A DNA stretch of 64,000 nucleotides from Isoetes taiwanensis (Eukaryota; Streptophyta; Lycopodiopsida; Isoetales; Isoetaceae): assembly GCA_021234155.1 (NCBI GenBank), contig JAJEKV010000053.1, positions 348,523 through 412,522 of the forward strand, read 5' to 3'. The translations under genes and the position numbers were made by a program. The notes under the pieces are model-generated. The model searched no databases. It worked only from the letters and a program-made list of their open reading frames with translations, and was not told where the DNA came from. Every line of letters begins with the position of its first letter. Within the stretch, counting starts at the first letter, position 1. Shown here piece by piece: positions 22,867 through 35,936 of this stretch.

Positions 22867-24190
22867 ATTTTAGAGCTCTTTAGCAAATATTCAAAATCCT
22901 CACAATCCTTTTCTCTTTTTACAAACTTTTGAGCAGGAGGAGGAGGCACAACAATTGTCTGCTCAACCTTCTTGTGTTTCAAGACCTCAGCTTCCTCATT
23001 GGCATGAGCTGGTTCTTTCTCTTTGGCATTATTCATTCTCCTGGTACGAACAGCCATTATCTCTTCTTGTTCCTCAATTTCCTGCACAAATCTTAGGGAT
23101 GCATTTTGCTCATTAGTTTTGGACTTTTCCTACCTAGCAAAGTATTCATTCACACTGCATCTATCCTCATAATGTCCTACAGCTTTACAAAAGGCACACA
23201 CAGGACATTCTTTGCCAAAGTGTCCTCTTTTCCCACACTTTGTGCATGGCCTATACCAACAATAGTCAGAAGAATGAGTATCCCTAAAGCAATGCACACA
23301 TGGAGGATAAGTTTTCTTCTCAAACTTTGAGTTCTTTAGCTCTTGGAATTGCTTGGTTACCTCAACCAGTGCCTCAGACACTTTGGTGATTTCTGCCCTT
23401 ACATCTGCTGCAGGAGCCTCAGCATCTTCCACTTTTACCTTTTTCTTCTCTTTCTTGACAGCATAGACAGGTACAAGTTCTGGTCCCATGTACTCTTGCT
23501 CATAATCTGGAAAAAAAGGGTCATGTGGTGAGTGCATATCATCTGGCAAGTAAGAAATCATATCTGCAATCTCAGTGGGTTTGGTGAAGGCTTTGTATAT
23601 TGTGTCAAATCCTTCTTGTTTTTGAATCTTCAATAGCTTTCTGTGTATTCTTGGCCTGCTACTTAATCCTCTGGTAAAAGAAGCCACCAGATGTAAGGTA
23701 TGGTTAGGAACCTGATTAATTTGGCATTTGACAAGATAAAGATTAAACCTTTCCACATATTGGTGCACACTTTCACCATGCTTAATGCGAAAAGTTTGCA
23801 GCTCAAATATCAGATCTTGGGGGTCCAAAAGCTTACCAAAGCGTGCCAAAATTTTTTTTACTAATTCATCCCAAGAATTGGCACCTAAACTTATAACATA
23901 CTCCAGCCAAGCCCTGACTTCATCATTCTTAAAACATTTTTTAAACTCAGAGAACTTACAACCTTTTTTGTAACCATATTCTTGGTAGTACTCTTCAAAA
24001 GTCTTGAGGAAGTTGTTGGCATTCATGCTTGGATCAAAAGTAGGAACTGGAATAGGCATGTTTAGCTCAAAATAATGACAAGGCATACCTGAATTTGCTT
24101 GTAGAGTGACAGTAGGTGTTGGAGCATAGCTTCCTGATTGTCTTGTGCCTCAACAGGCTCAGATGCCTCATTAGTTCTTCTGGGTGCCAT
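22851..24190 (-). pseudogene. Gypsy element 1 gag with CCHC knuckle
   Basis: The start MAPRRTNEASE at 24,190 is followed by a frameshift near 24,100. A frame from 24,086 to 23,130 then carries the capsid (retrotransposon gag family) with QTFRIKHGESVHQYVERFNL and the zinc knuckle CTKCGKRGHFGKEC. A further frame covers 23,087-22,851. The product would form the nucleocapsid core. The start is supported by copy 2, where the same ATG (33,521) opens an intact N-terminus. Confidence 0.85.
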
Positions 24191-24213
24191 GAGTTCAGAT
24201 TCCAGGAAAATAA

Positions 24214-24230
24214 TCTCGGTAGAACCTCCA
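24214..24230 (-). other. Primer-binding site of gypsy element 1 (tRNA-Gln type)
   Basis: On the minus strand TGGAGGTTCTACCGAGA begins three bases inside the LTR end. It is complementary to the 3' 17 nucleotides TCTCGGTAGAACCTCCA, which I recognise as a plant tRNA-Gln-type 3' end. The identical site occurs in copy 2 at 33,544-33,560. Confidence 0.65.
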
Positions 24231-24233
24231 AAA

Positions 24234-24432
24234 TGTTGAAGGTATTCCTGGAAAAACCTTCAACCTTAGTGGTTTAGAACCTCCAGATTGCTTGAGGCAA
24301 CCACTCTGAGTGTCAAAATTCCAGAAATAATGCTCAAAAGATTGCTTGAAACAGCTTTCACTGAAGAGTAAAAAGTCTGTCTCACAAGAATGTCTCACAA
24401 GAATGTCTCACAAGAATGTCTCACAAGAATGT
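24234..24432 (-). mobile_element. Truncated 5' LTR of gypsy element 1 ending in a 13-bp tandem repeat
   Basis: TGTTGAAGGTATTCCTGG at 24,234 starts about 145 bp that match 16,124-16,270. The match then dissolves into about four tandem copies of TCTCACAAGAATG (24,379-24,432), of which the 3' LTR has one. Beyond this the LTR is lost, so most of the 5' LTR is deleted or replaced. Confidence 0.75.
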
Positions 24433-27400
24433 CTATAAATGAGAGTGTGAATTAGGGCTACACGTAGAACAATGCCCGAAGGCGAATATAAGTATAACAT
24501 TAGAAAAGTGACATGGAAAACTTGGTTGGAAGGTTGTTGACTGAGAGCGAGAGCATTGCGAGTAAATAGTAGTTAATATTGATTGATGCACTGAGAATGG
24601 ATAAGATATACAAAATAGAACATGAAGATTATTGATAATAAGATATCATATATCTACATAGTTATTTGGAGATGTGAGTGGGTTTACGATCATCTCAAGA
24701 GTGATGTCCCGTAAGGACCATAAGAAGTCGTACTTTTGACGAGCTTGGAGGATAAGTCCTGATACTCCATGGTTGGGCTTACTACCAAGAGGTTGAACAA
24801 GCTGTTCATTGCTCGATAGAGTTTCCAAAGGTGGTCTTCAACATCGAGGAGTACTTCCTCGTTTGTGTTCTCAAAATAGGACCATCCCATCTACATGGTG
24901 CTCTGTAAGTCGTGGGCAGTCCTATCTCGAAGAAGCATCATATTCCATCCTTTACTGGCGTAGCATGGCGTGTTCAATGCAGGAATTAGCCCTGTGGCGA
25001 TAAATAAATCGGTATGACGTGGTTATCTATGCTTGCAAGAAATTATATGAATTCACGAAACATGAAGAAAGAAAAGGAAAAATGGCAAAACACGTAGATC
25101 GCACTCTAGAATTTGTAACTAGGGTATGGAACAAGTTAAATGAAGCTGCTTGCGTGTTAGTGCTAGTCGGAGAACACAGAGATGGTGATGTGGACTCCCC
25201 AACATATCTATGATGTGAGATCAATGAAGTGGGAAAATCATAGTTGGAGGTAAGAAAGGTTGAAGTTCTGGTGCAGAGTATCATCCACTAGATTGGTACA
25301 TAGGAACGGATGATAAGTAAAGGAGACGACAATAACTTGCATGGAGAAACACATGTGTTAGACTTATAGGTGGCGAGGATTATACGATACGGTCGGGATG
25401 ATGAGCATAACTATAAGACTATGTCAAGGAGGCATATAGGCTTTCAACTTTGGATTGGGTCCCACGTGTTGTTACTTGTCCCTTAAAGTGTTTGGGTGAA
25501 TTAAAGAACGCAAGGCAAGCACCGAGAGGACTCTAAGTAACTTACAAATCTCACAAAGGCTCACTCCTAAATCAAAACATGACTATGGCTTATGGAGGTA
25601 TGTCAAATCATTTGCAATATCGGCATAGCGGCGTGACATCAACACAGAGGGATGCAACGTCTAACAGTTCTAAGGTGGATAATGACGGTAATTGATAACC
25701 CCCAATGATATACGGGTTTAGAAAAAAAATACAGGGAAATTTTAAGACATAGTTTCAGCCTTTAAGGCGTAGATTATTGTATCATACGACATACAATAGT
25801 GGGTTAAAAGCCAACAAGAGGGTTAAAAGATATCTGAAGAAGTAAATGGGTCGGTGACCCTACGGAGGACGGCTCACAACCAAAGGGGACGTAGAGAACA
25901 TATTAAAGATGAAGATGACAAGAATGGGCTACTATTCCTTATGTGTGGCCTACCTGGATGCAAAGGTTAATACTTCCACAACTTGTGGACGAAGTGCATG
26001 ACTTGAAGGGATGTTGACTACTAGCAGGTGAAAAGAGATGTCTTGGGTTGAAAGGCAACAAGGGGTTTGAAAAACCAACGAAGACTTAGTACGGGTCTTA
26101 GGGATAAAAGGATTTTAATTTCTAGGATAACATGACGAACAATAATTTTACAAGGACCCTAAGAGTAGAAAGAGTCGTTGTAGAAGGGTGCCTGATTGGT
26201 ACTAATATTTGGGACTATTGTTCTAATTTTCTTGAGATATGTAGGGGTGTATACATCTATTTTTCTAATTAAAAGGATGCATTCGACGATGATACTCTAC
26301 TTTGTTTATTTAGAGGAAACAATCTGCAGTTAGAAAATCCTAAATCTTTAACACGAGACAAATGTCTATGCCTGTGGAGACTTCTGCAGATTACAGACTC
26401 TTGACAATCAATCGAGCTTATTTACTATGTTCATGATGTGCAACATTGATATTTCTGCCCATTATGCTTTGTTTGCAGTGCCATCACTCCTGCACTCCAT
26501 CTATAATGACTAGAATTAATGGGATTTCTACATCTTGAATAGAATCTATGTTATTGAAATGGATCGGCTCTAAATCCTGTTGTTCTCAAGTGACTACATA
26601 ATCCTGTTGTTCTCATGTGACTACATAATTCCCTTATTTGTGTTCAAGATTTGATTGAAAATCTCTTAGATATTAAGAATGGTAGCTATTCATTTGAGCT
26701 TGGAATGTATGCAACTAACTTGCTAAAAATTCTCTATATTTGAATAGATTGCTTTTACACGTGAGGTATAACTTAAAAATGAACTATGCACTATTTAATA
26801 ATAATCACATAATAACTCCTCTACAAAAAGAAGCCTATTAAAAAAAACACATTTTCCTTTGGTAATTACTATAGTCACCATAGCTACCATCCCCGAATAC
26901 ACTATTTGATAAACTTATACTACATTCATCTTCATGAATTTTCGTGATCGTCTTCATTTTTGTTTTATTTTAGACCCAATGACTGCTCTCGACAATTTAA
27001 CAAGTAGATAAATGTGAAAAGGATAAAAATATGCTTTTACAAGCTACCAATTTGCTGCTATGCTCTAAAGTTAAGAACAATGTTTCATTAGGCAGGGAGC
27101 TTGAAACGCTAACATTATTTGAGTAAGATCTTTTGACAAATATTTCTATTTTGATTATTGTCTGCCACTTTGAATGTTAACCTCAAATGCATCCAAAATA
27201 GATTTTACATTCCGTGGTGTTAAGCTCAAATGGATCCATAGTAGATTCTACACAGAACGTTTAAATTGCACGTTACTCGAACATTTAGAATCTGATGTTG
27301 GAAATCTTTTTATTAAAATGTATAGCAGGTCATATGAGAACAAGACATGTTTCGATAAGATGTGAGAGTTTGATGGAACTCAATAGTAGTCCTCATGCTC

Positions 27401-29400
27401 CGACAACAGAATTTGCTCATTTATTGCAGTTTCTTTGAAATTCTATAATTGATGCATAAGCACGAGGCTATAAAACTCTTCAGTTTATGCCGCAATAGAA
27501 TGTTGTTTTGAATGAGAATGGATTGCTTATGGCATATGTACTATTTGATTATTTTGAGAAGGCTTTTGCTTACAAAATGGATAGCACAAGCTGTGATTTA
27601 TAACATGGAACCTCTGTATTTCCTATTTCTCATTGTTGTTTCCTAGATTTCATTGTTGTATAGAAAGTGTTTAAAATCAATGATTGGAGTGAAATTCTTA
27701 TGAGTTTGTTTCTCAAACAAATTTATGCACATTCATTAAGAAATCCATGACAATAACAACAATAATATCCATCGATCCATCTACCAACCATTTGCCTCAT
27801 TCTTAGTCTAAGCCTATGGGATTTCAACTTGGATAAGAAATCAAAAGGTGCATCTTCTCATTCCTAAAATCGTAAAGAAAAGGTGATTCCCCTAAATATA
27901 TACTTAAACAAAATTCTTTTTATCCCTTATCTTCCCTTTCAACAAGAAGCAAAAGAATTATCGAGTTTAGGTGTAGCGAGCCCTCATAAAAAGTGTATAT
28001 GATTTGCTCATGTCATGTCTACAAAGTGCCTAACTTCGCTGTAGCAATATCTAGCATTATCAAGTAATGTTCTCTAGATAATTGTCTATAATGTATGATT
28101 CGAGAATATAGTCTCCTCCTTTTTGTCTATAAAAGAAAGTGAACAAACCCACGTTCTAAACAAATAAGCATAATATACTCCTCCATCCATTCTTCTCTTA
28201 GGATTTCCATTTTAAATTTAGCGAGATAATGTATATAACTCTATGGTTGTCTGCAATAAAATTGTACTTATGCTTGGCAATGTTGGGCATCCATTACTAG
28301 TAGCATTTAAAGTAGATGAAGGTACTAGAGATTAAACGAAGCCAAGGTTGAAGCAATCTTGCTATCAAGGCATTTATTAGAGAAAAATTATTTAAACATT
28401 AGTACTGGAGAATTCCCTACTTCTAGGGTATTGTTGTGAGCGAACCTTTATCCCAGGGGAGAGCGGATTAGGATCCAACGTAGGAGATTCTATCTCGCTC
28501 AGAAGAGTCGTCGCCCGTCTCGCATCGAGAAAGTGCGATACTATGGTCGGGGAATCCATTTGCCGAGGCCAATAATGTCCCTTGAGGTGAGCGCACTTTG
28601 CCATGGTCGCACAAGTCTGGTGGAGTTGTTGCCACCACAGCATGGGTTTGCGAAAGACAGTCTTCTAATTTAAATAGAAACGCAGCCACTATAAATAAAA
28701 AAAAGAACTACCATATCTCTTAAAAGAGGAACTAAGCCCATTGGTAAAGGGGTTGGCTTGGGTGCAGAAGCCACAATATACCTCTTCTTATTTAACAAGG
28801 AGTTGTTGTCTACATAAACACAACACTAAATATGCATAACAAATAAATAAAACATATACATTGTACGTAAAAAAAGGTGGGCATGGTGGTAAGAAGCTCA
28901 TGGGTTTGAAACAAAGGGGGAAAGAAAACTTTCCTTTCCCTTTTTTTTCTTCTTTAACACGCGTTTTTATACGACGAAAAAAAAATACAACGGAAAATTT
29001 TTTATACGGCACGTATTTCGGCATCGAGGAGGATTTGGACGCCCCAAATCATATTTAAAACACGCACGACCTTGTCGGCGCCGATTTTGCTTTTTAGCCA
29101 AATTGATGATGCTGACAATCCATCAAGAGTTGTTCTAAGCTAAATGAAATGTCCCCGATGCAATGGAATAAAAATCAGCTCAATCCGAGTTTTCTAGAGA
29201 AAGTTATGGCCTTCGGAAGAAAGGGACCGCATTCTGCCAAAACCTCAATATAACCTCACCTTAATATCTTAAAATTTTCTTCCTAACTAGCTCATTCCTC
29301 ACATACTTAGGCCAACAATCATCCTACCTATGGGTTTGGAGTAACTTTCTTATATTAGAGGTCCCCCACTATCTAAATGATCTAACGAGTTAGAACATGG
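24433..29400. other. About 5 kb without recognisable genes
   Basis: No frame exceeds about 90 codons with a domain on either strand. A weak tRNA-head-like phrase (CCCATTGGTAAAGGGGTTGG, 28,738-28,757) and a similar one at 28,878-28,910 suggest SINE debris. The rest looks like old non-coding retroelement or intergenic sequence. Confidence 0.4.
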
Positions 29401-29429
29401 CCAGTGCTATGATCTGGTCTACCAAAATC

Positions 29430-30420
29430 AAAGTCAAATGGTGAGAGAAAGTGCTAAATTCCTAGAGGAAACAATTAAAAGTAAAAATTTGCCTAAAGGA
29501 TGCAAATTATTTGCATTGGTATTGAAATTGACCATGTCATCACTAAAAAATGGCCAAGTCATCATACACCTCATGTTCATTGCCATGTCATGTCACACAC
29601 GTGTCACCCCATTGAGAATCCCATTCTTTGCAAAATTCTCATTCTTTGCAAAATTCTTCAATTAAAGTTCTTAAAGTTCATAAGGGTGACACATCACCTT
29701 GCCACATCATCACCAACACCTCCACATCATCATCCACGTGTCACACACATCTTCTCCACCTCATCTCATGTTTTGACTAGAAAAAATATTCTTTGCCAAG
29801 TTGTTTGACAACTCATCATCCCTTTTGCCATGCCATCTTGTTCTTGCCATGTCATCCTGCTGCCATGTTATGGCAGCATGGAAGAGCTAAGCATATTTTT
29901 GGACTAATCCTCACACTTTGATCTGAATTACAAGGCACTAGAAGAATGCTTCACTAGCATACATTGAGAACTTGAAGAGCAAGGAAAGGACAATTGACTC
30001 AAGCCACTCTAAAGAGACAAGAGGAGAATCAAGCAAAGGAAAAGAAAAGGAGGAAAAAGAGAAGACCCCTTGAAGATCATCTCTTGGTATGTGATCGCTT
30101 GTGTTCTTGGCATCATTGTGCAGTTTGACTCCTATTCCACATTCCCCATAACCTCCACCACCATAAAATACCCATTAGACTTTGATTCCAAGCATACAAC
30201 TCCTTCCAAAGTCAAACTTAGCTTTGAAAATTCTTTGTAGTCAAAGTATACCCTCAAGAATCATCCAATTGCTACACACCACTCACACCACTTCATCACC
30301 ATCCAAAGGTTCAAAATTTCATTTGACTTGGTCATACACATGGTCAAAAGTCAACATTTCGTGCAACATGGTCAAAGAAAAAAGAAAAGTTGCAAAATCC
30401 CTAAGGGAATTGATCCCTCA
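29430..30420 (+). mobile_element. Inverted fragments of the gypsy LTR
   Basis: Read on the reverse strand, 29,850-30,410 matches about 18,150-18,720 of LTR 1, including the GCTCTTCCATGCTGCC palindrome. The part at 29,430-29,850 matches the 35,270-35,830 part of LTR 2. The orientation is opposite to the adjacent gypsy internal region, to which it is joined abruptly near 30,420. This indicates rearrangement or nested insertion followed by deletion. Confidence 0.65.
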
Positions 30421-33400
30421 GTAGGATCATCTCTTCATTTTTGGCCTGGTATTCTCCCAATATTTTCCTGCAAACAAGCTGAGAATCTCCAAAGATAACA
30501 ACTTCATTAATATTTAAATTCTTAGCTTCTTGAAGGCCTGCTATCAGAGCCTTATATTCTGCCATATTTGAGGTTGTATTAGGAAAAATTCTGCCTACCT
30601 TTGCAAGCAATCTATTAAAAGAATCTTTGAGGATAGCAGCAGAGGAAGCAACACTCAATCTTTTGGAAACACCACCATCAAACCATAAGTAAGCGAAACT
30701 TTTTTGTTTTGGCAAAGCTAACTGCATGGGGAGTTCCAAGTTGGATATTGGATCAATTGTATTTAACTCAAAAATTCTCCACATGGGTTTGACAACAGCA
30801 TCTCTTCTTCTATGAAATTCAAGGCTTCAAATTCACCTACTTTGTTGTATAGTATTACCTTTTTCTTACCATTAGAGATAGTGCATTCCCTTTTTGACCA
30901 AACAGGCCTGGCATCAACTGTAGAAAGCCATTTCCTTCGCAAAAGCAAATCATAAATGTCAGACTTCTCTTCTATACCTTCAAAAGCAACCACAACAAAG
31001 TTAGCTGCAACAATAATACCTTCAACATCAATTGGTACATTGCGGACTATTCCTACAGGGCTGATTTTTGTGTTTAAGAAAGATTTTAAAACCATTGGAG
31101 CCTTCTTATCTATCTCAAGGCCACACAATCTCATAACATGACGGGGCATAACATTCAAAGGTACCTTGGTTAAGATTTTCTTGCCCATTCTGCCCCTGGG
31201 TCATAAGCTATGTTCCTCAACATGATTGGTTAGAGCAAATTCATCTTCTTTGGTCAAATTGAGTACCTCCTTCCTGTAGGATGGAGTTATTTTGAGCAGA
31301 GTCAACAAGTCAACACTGATTTTAGAATTTTTTAGCCAACACTCAAAATCTTCACTATCTTTATCTTTTTTCAAATACTTCTGAACAGGGGGAGGAGGCA
31401 CAACCATATTTTGCTCGATTTTCTTGTGTCTCATAGCATTGACTTCCTCATTAGCTTGTGCTGGCTCTTTTTCCTTTGCATTGTTCATTCCTCTAGTATG
31501 CACAGCTATAATCTCCTCCTGTTCTTCAATCTCCTGCACAAATCTAATGGAAGCATTTTGCTCATTAGGTTTAGATTTTTCTTGCCTAGAAAAATACTCT
31601 TTTACACTACATCTATCCTCATAATGTCCCACAACTTTGCAAAATGCACACACAGGGCATTCCTTATCAAAATGCCCCCTTTTACCACATTTTGTATACC
31701 AGCAGTAATCAGAGGAATGAGAGTTTCTTGAACTGAGAGCATCAACTGTAGAAAGCCATTTCCTTCGCAAAAGCAAATCATAAATGTCAGACTTCTCTTC
31801 TATACCTTCAAAAGCAACCACAACAAAGTTAGCTGCAACAATAATACCTTCAACATCAATTGGTACATTGCGGACTATTCCTACAGGGCTGATTTTTGTG
31901 TTTAAGAAAGATTTTAAAACCATTGGAGCCGTCTTATCTATCTCAAGGCCACACAATCTCATAACATGACGGGGCATAACATTCAAAGGTGATCCTTCAT
32001 CTAATAGGACCTTGGTTAAGATTTTCTTGCCCATTCTGGCAACACAAGTGAAAGCCCCTGGGTCATAATCTTCCTGAGTAAGCATATGTTCCTCAATATG
32101 ATTGGTTAGAGCAAATTCATCTTCTTTGGTCAAATTGAGTACCTCCTTCCTGTAGGATGGAGCTATTTTGAGCAGAGTCAACAAGTCAACACTGATTTTA
32201 GAATTTTTTAGCCAACACTCAAAATCTTCACTATCTTTATGTTTTTTCAAATACTTCTGAACAGGGGGAGGAGGCACAACCATATTTTGCTCGATTTTCT
32301 TGTGTCTCATAGCATTGACTTCCTCATTAGCTTGTGCTGGCTCTTTTTCCTTTGCGTTGTTCATTCCTCTAGTATGCACAGCTATAATCTCCTCCTGTTC
32401 TTCAATCTCCTGCACAAATCTAATGGAAGCATTTTGCTCATTAGGTTTAGATTTTTCTTGCCTAGCAAAATACTCTTTTACACTACATCTATCCTCATAA
32501 TGTCCCACAACTTTGCAAAATGCACACACACAGGGCATTCCTTATCAAAATGCCCCCTTTTACCACATTTTGTACAAGGTCTATACCAGCAGTAATCAGA
32601 GGACTGAGAGTTTCTTGAACTGAGAGCATAGGGTGGATAAATTTTCTTTTCATATTTGGAATTCTTCATCTCTTGAAGTTGCTTGGTCACCTCGACTAAA
32701 GCCTCTGATACTTTAGTTATCTCAGCTCTCACATCTGCTACAGGACCCTCAGTATCCTCCATTTTTGCTTTTTTCTTTTCCTTCTGAATGGCATAAATTG
32801 GTACAGATCCTGGTCCCATGTATTCCTGCTCATAATCTGGAAAAAAAGGATCATGAGGTGAGTGCATTATCATCTGGTAAGTAAGAAATCATATCTGCAA
32901 TTTCAGTAGCTTTAGTGAAAGCCTTATGTATCATGTCAAAGCCTTCTTGTTTTTGGATTTTAAGCATCTTCCTGTGTATTCTTGGTCTACTGCTCAGACC
33001 TCTGATAAAAGATGCTACAAGGTGTAAAGTATGGTTAGGAACTTGGTTGATCTGGCACTTGACAAGATAAAGATTAAACCTTTCCACATACTGGTGAACA
33101 CTCTCACCATGCTTTATATGAAAGGTTTGCAGTTCAAAAATCAAATCTTGAGGATCCAAAAGCTTACCAAACCTTGCCAAGAATTTCTTGACCAATTCAT
33201 CCCAAGAGTTAGCTCCTAAACTCATAAAATACTCAAGCCAAGCTCTAACCTCATCATTCTTGAAACACTTTTAAAATTAGAGAATTTGCAACCTTTCTTG
33301 TATCTATATTCTTGGTAATACTCCTCAAAAGTCTTTAGAAAATTGTTAGCATTCATGCTTGGATCAAAGATTGGAACATGAATTGGCATATTCAATTCAA

Positions 33401-33521
33401 AATAATGGCAAGGCATACCTGTGTTTGCTTGTATACTTACACCAGGTGCTGCAGCAGAGGCTTCATAATTCTCCTGTGCTTCAGCATGCTCAGATGCTTC
33501 ATTAGTTCTCCTAGGAGCCAT
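30421..33521 (-). pseudogene. Gypsy element 2 internal region: gag, duplicated NC-protease, additional RNase H
   Basis: Reading leftward from ATG 33,521: gag N-terminus (MAPRRTNEASEHAEAQENYE), capsid in frames 33,593-33,222 and 33,225-32,851, then the CCHC knuckle CTKCGKRGHFDKEC. A 445-codon frame (32,538-31,201) follows in which knuckle and protease occur in duplicate. Last is a frame at 30,784-30,401 with the additional RNase H (LWFDGGVSK, NMAEYKALIAGL, GDSQLVCRKI). The region stops there, so RT, canonical RNase H and integrase are deleted. Identity to element 1 is high, but each copy has different frameshifts. This copy preserves the RNase H middle that element 1 lost. Confidence 0.85.
30913..32627 (-). 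repeat. Tandem duplication inside gypsy element 2 (unit about 830-890 bp)
   Basis: 30,913-31,740 and 31,741-32,627 are near-identical direct copies spanning the gag zinc knuckle and most of the protease. The junction is at 31,740/31,741, where the end of one copy (GAACTGAGAGC) is followed by ATCAACTGTAG. The left copy has lost three short blocks (near 31,160, 31,190 and 31,695), two of which include protease or gag codons. The few differences imply a young duplication. Confidence 0.85.
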
Positions 33522-33543
33522 GAGTTCAAACTCCAGGAAAAGA

Positions 33544-33560
33544 TCTCGGTAGAACCTCCA
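33544..33560 (-). other. Primer-binding site of gypsy element 2
   Basis: Same 17 bases as at 24,214-24,230, complementary to a tRNA-Gln-type 3' end, three bases from the LTR edge TGTTGAAGG at 33,564. Confidence 0.65.
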
Positions 33561-33563
33561 AAA

Positions 33564-35936
33564 TGTTGAAGGTGTTCCTGGAAAAACCTTCAACCTCAGT
33601 GGTTTAGAACCTCCAGGTTGCTTGAGGCAACCACTCTAAGTGCAAAAAACCCAAGGAGAATGCTCAAACAGTTGTTAAGAACATCTTTCCCTAAAGAGAA
33701 AAAAGTCTGCCTTGCAAGAATGCATGCCAAATGCAAAGTGAAGGGATTTTACTCATGATTCTTGATTCTACAGCTGCACAAAACCTTGAAGGATGTTGGA
33801 AAAAAAGTCAGATGGATTTTGATGAGGGCAAGCTTCTCAAATAAGCATTCCTGACCAGATCAATTTTTGGTCAATGTCCATGGCAGAGAGCTAGATTTTC
33901 AAACTCGATATAGGTAGCCTTTTTTTGAGATCTGATGCTTCAATCCTCTTCTAAAATGTCTGCACACAATGTTCCAGAAAGCCCTTTGCAGAAAGATATG
34001 TATCTTTTTGGAATTTTTGATTTTTTTGATAACTGCCTGTCACAAAGTGTGAACAGTAGAAAATTTTGGAATTGCAGGATGTTTGAATGCACTTTTTTGC
34101 TTTTCTATACAATATTAATGCCTACAATGACTATGCCAATGAGTTGATAAAGCTATTTGAGTAGCATACACGTGTGGAGTTGCATTAACAGATCAATAAC
34201 CTTGTAGTATAGACTTAAATCCATATAAATGAATCAAGCAAACATTCTAACCACCATGTACTTGTGCTCTAGGTGTTTATATGCAATGCTTCTACTTCTT
34301 TCTTTCTCAAAGTAAACTGCAAGGGCAGAATAATGTATGGGGAATGACGTCTGTCATAAAATCAATAGGAAACAGTCATAAATTTGTCAACAAGGCTCGG
34401 ATTTTCATTTAACTCAGGATCATACAAGCAAATAATAACAATCCCAAGCTCTAAGTCTTGGGCACAGAATAAAAAAGATATACAATCAAGAAAACATCAT
34501 AAATATGTCAATAATTCATGCGAAACATCAGGTCTGGAAGGCAGAATCAAGCTCCAAATATGTGAACTGGTCCTTCTTCAAGGTAATCGATATGTCTTTC
34601 ACCTCAAAGCCCTTGAAAATCTTCTGAGCACAAACCCCCTTTCAAAATTCCCCTGTTTCATCCTATTCTTGGCTAAACTGGCTTAATGTTTTGTTTTTTA
34701 GCTTCTATGATGAGTTCTTGGTATTATACAAGACAATTCCGCATCTCAGGGTAATGATTGGGCAGTTGCTTCAAGCTAATTGGCCGGATCTTGGCGCTTC
34801 CGGGGTTTAGGGGTTTTGGCAGTTTTGTCAAATATCTCACAGGCTGAATTCAAATGGGAGGCCCAAGGTATATAACAACAAACAAATTCAATATTATTAA
34901 TAAATAACGTGTAATATCCACGTGGGCCTTAGTACCTCCACCGCCCCTGCACTGGGATATTCCACGTCTCTTGGGGAGGGGGGTGATTGGCTAAGGAATC
35001 TAGGCTGGGGGTTGTGTGGGTGGGGTAGATAGGAAACATTTTTTTGCAAAAATATGGTCACGCACGATTCCCAAGAAGCCATATTTGAAGGCCAAAATAA
35101 ACAAATTTTTTGATTTTCTTTTTTGCAAAAAGGATCTTTTTTTATGCTCTAGGGGGTGGTGGAATCTTTTTTTGCAAAGGAGCCCCTTTGAATTTTGGCC
35201 TTGAAAAGGGGTATATGGATGGTGATGTGGCATGTGGGCATGATGAGTTGGCAATGTGAGGATGACATGGCAAGTAAGGGTGATGAGGTGTCAAGCAACT
35301 TGGCTAAGAATATTTTTTCTAGTCAAAACATGGGATGAGGTGGACATGATATGTACGACATGTGGATGATGATGTAGAGGTGTTGGTGATGATGTGGCAA
35401 AATGATATGTCTCCCTTATGGATTCAACCATAAAATTTGAAGAACTTTTGCAAAAGATAGAATTTCAATGGGGTGACACATGTATAATGTGACATGGCAA
35501 TGTGGATGACATGTATGGTGACTTGGCCTTTTTGAGTGATGTCATAGGCCAACTTAAGCATCAATGCATATGATTTGCATTTTCTAGGCAAATTTAACTC
35601 TTAAGTGTTTCCCTTAGGAATTTTGCACTCTCTCTCACTTTTTGACTTTTAGAGAGAGGAATTTGACCTTTGGCCATGTGTATGACCAAGTCAAGTGGAA
35701 ATTTGTGCTTCAATGAGATGGTGATGGCATGGTAAGTGTATGTAGAATATGAGTGACATGTGAAGGAGAAGTTTTGACTAGAAAAAAATCTTCTAGGCCA
35801 ATTTTGACTTGGGAGATGAAATGTAGGCATGGAACTTGGGCTCTCATGGGCATATCTTCATGGTAAGGGGTGTGGAGGGTTTAGGATGGAAATCAAAGAA
35901 TGTAATTATGCCAAGAACTCAAATAGTCTTAATAGA
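33564..35936 (-). mobile_element. 5' LTR of gypsy element 2, first part
   Basis: Begins TGTTGAAGGTGTTCC beside the primer site and is collinear with LTR 1 through blocks at 34,440, 34,790-34,920 (GTATATAACAA, TAATATCCACGTGGG) and 35,100-35,920. It is interrupted at 35,936, where an unrelated segment begins with CTAG. Collinearity resumes near 40,530. The central part is rich in GTGATG/ATGTGGCA motifs. Confidence 0.75.

Noticed and set aside
34860-34880. Plus-strand GTATATAACAA in the LTRs as a TATA box
   Set aside because: The elements are in minus orientation, so the motif is on the wrong strand for LTR transcription.
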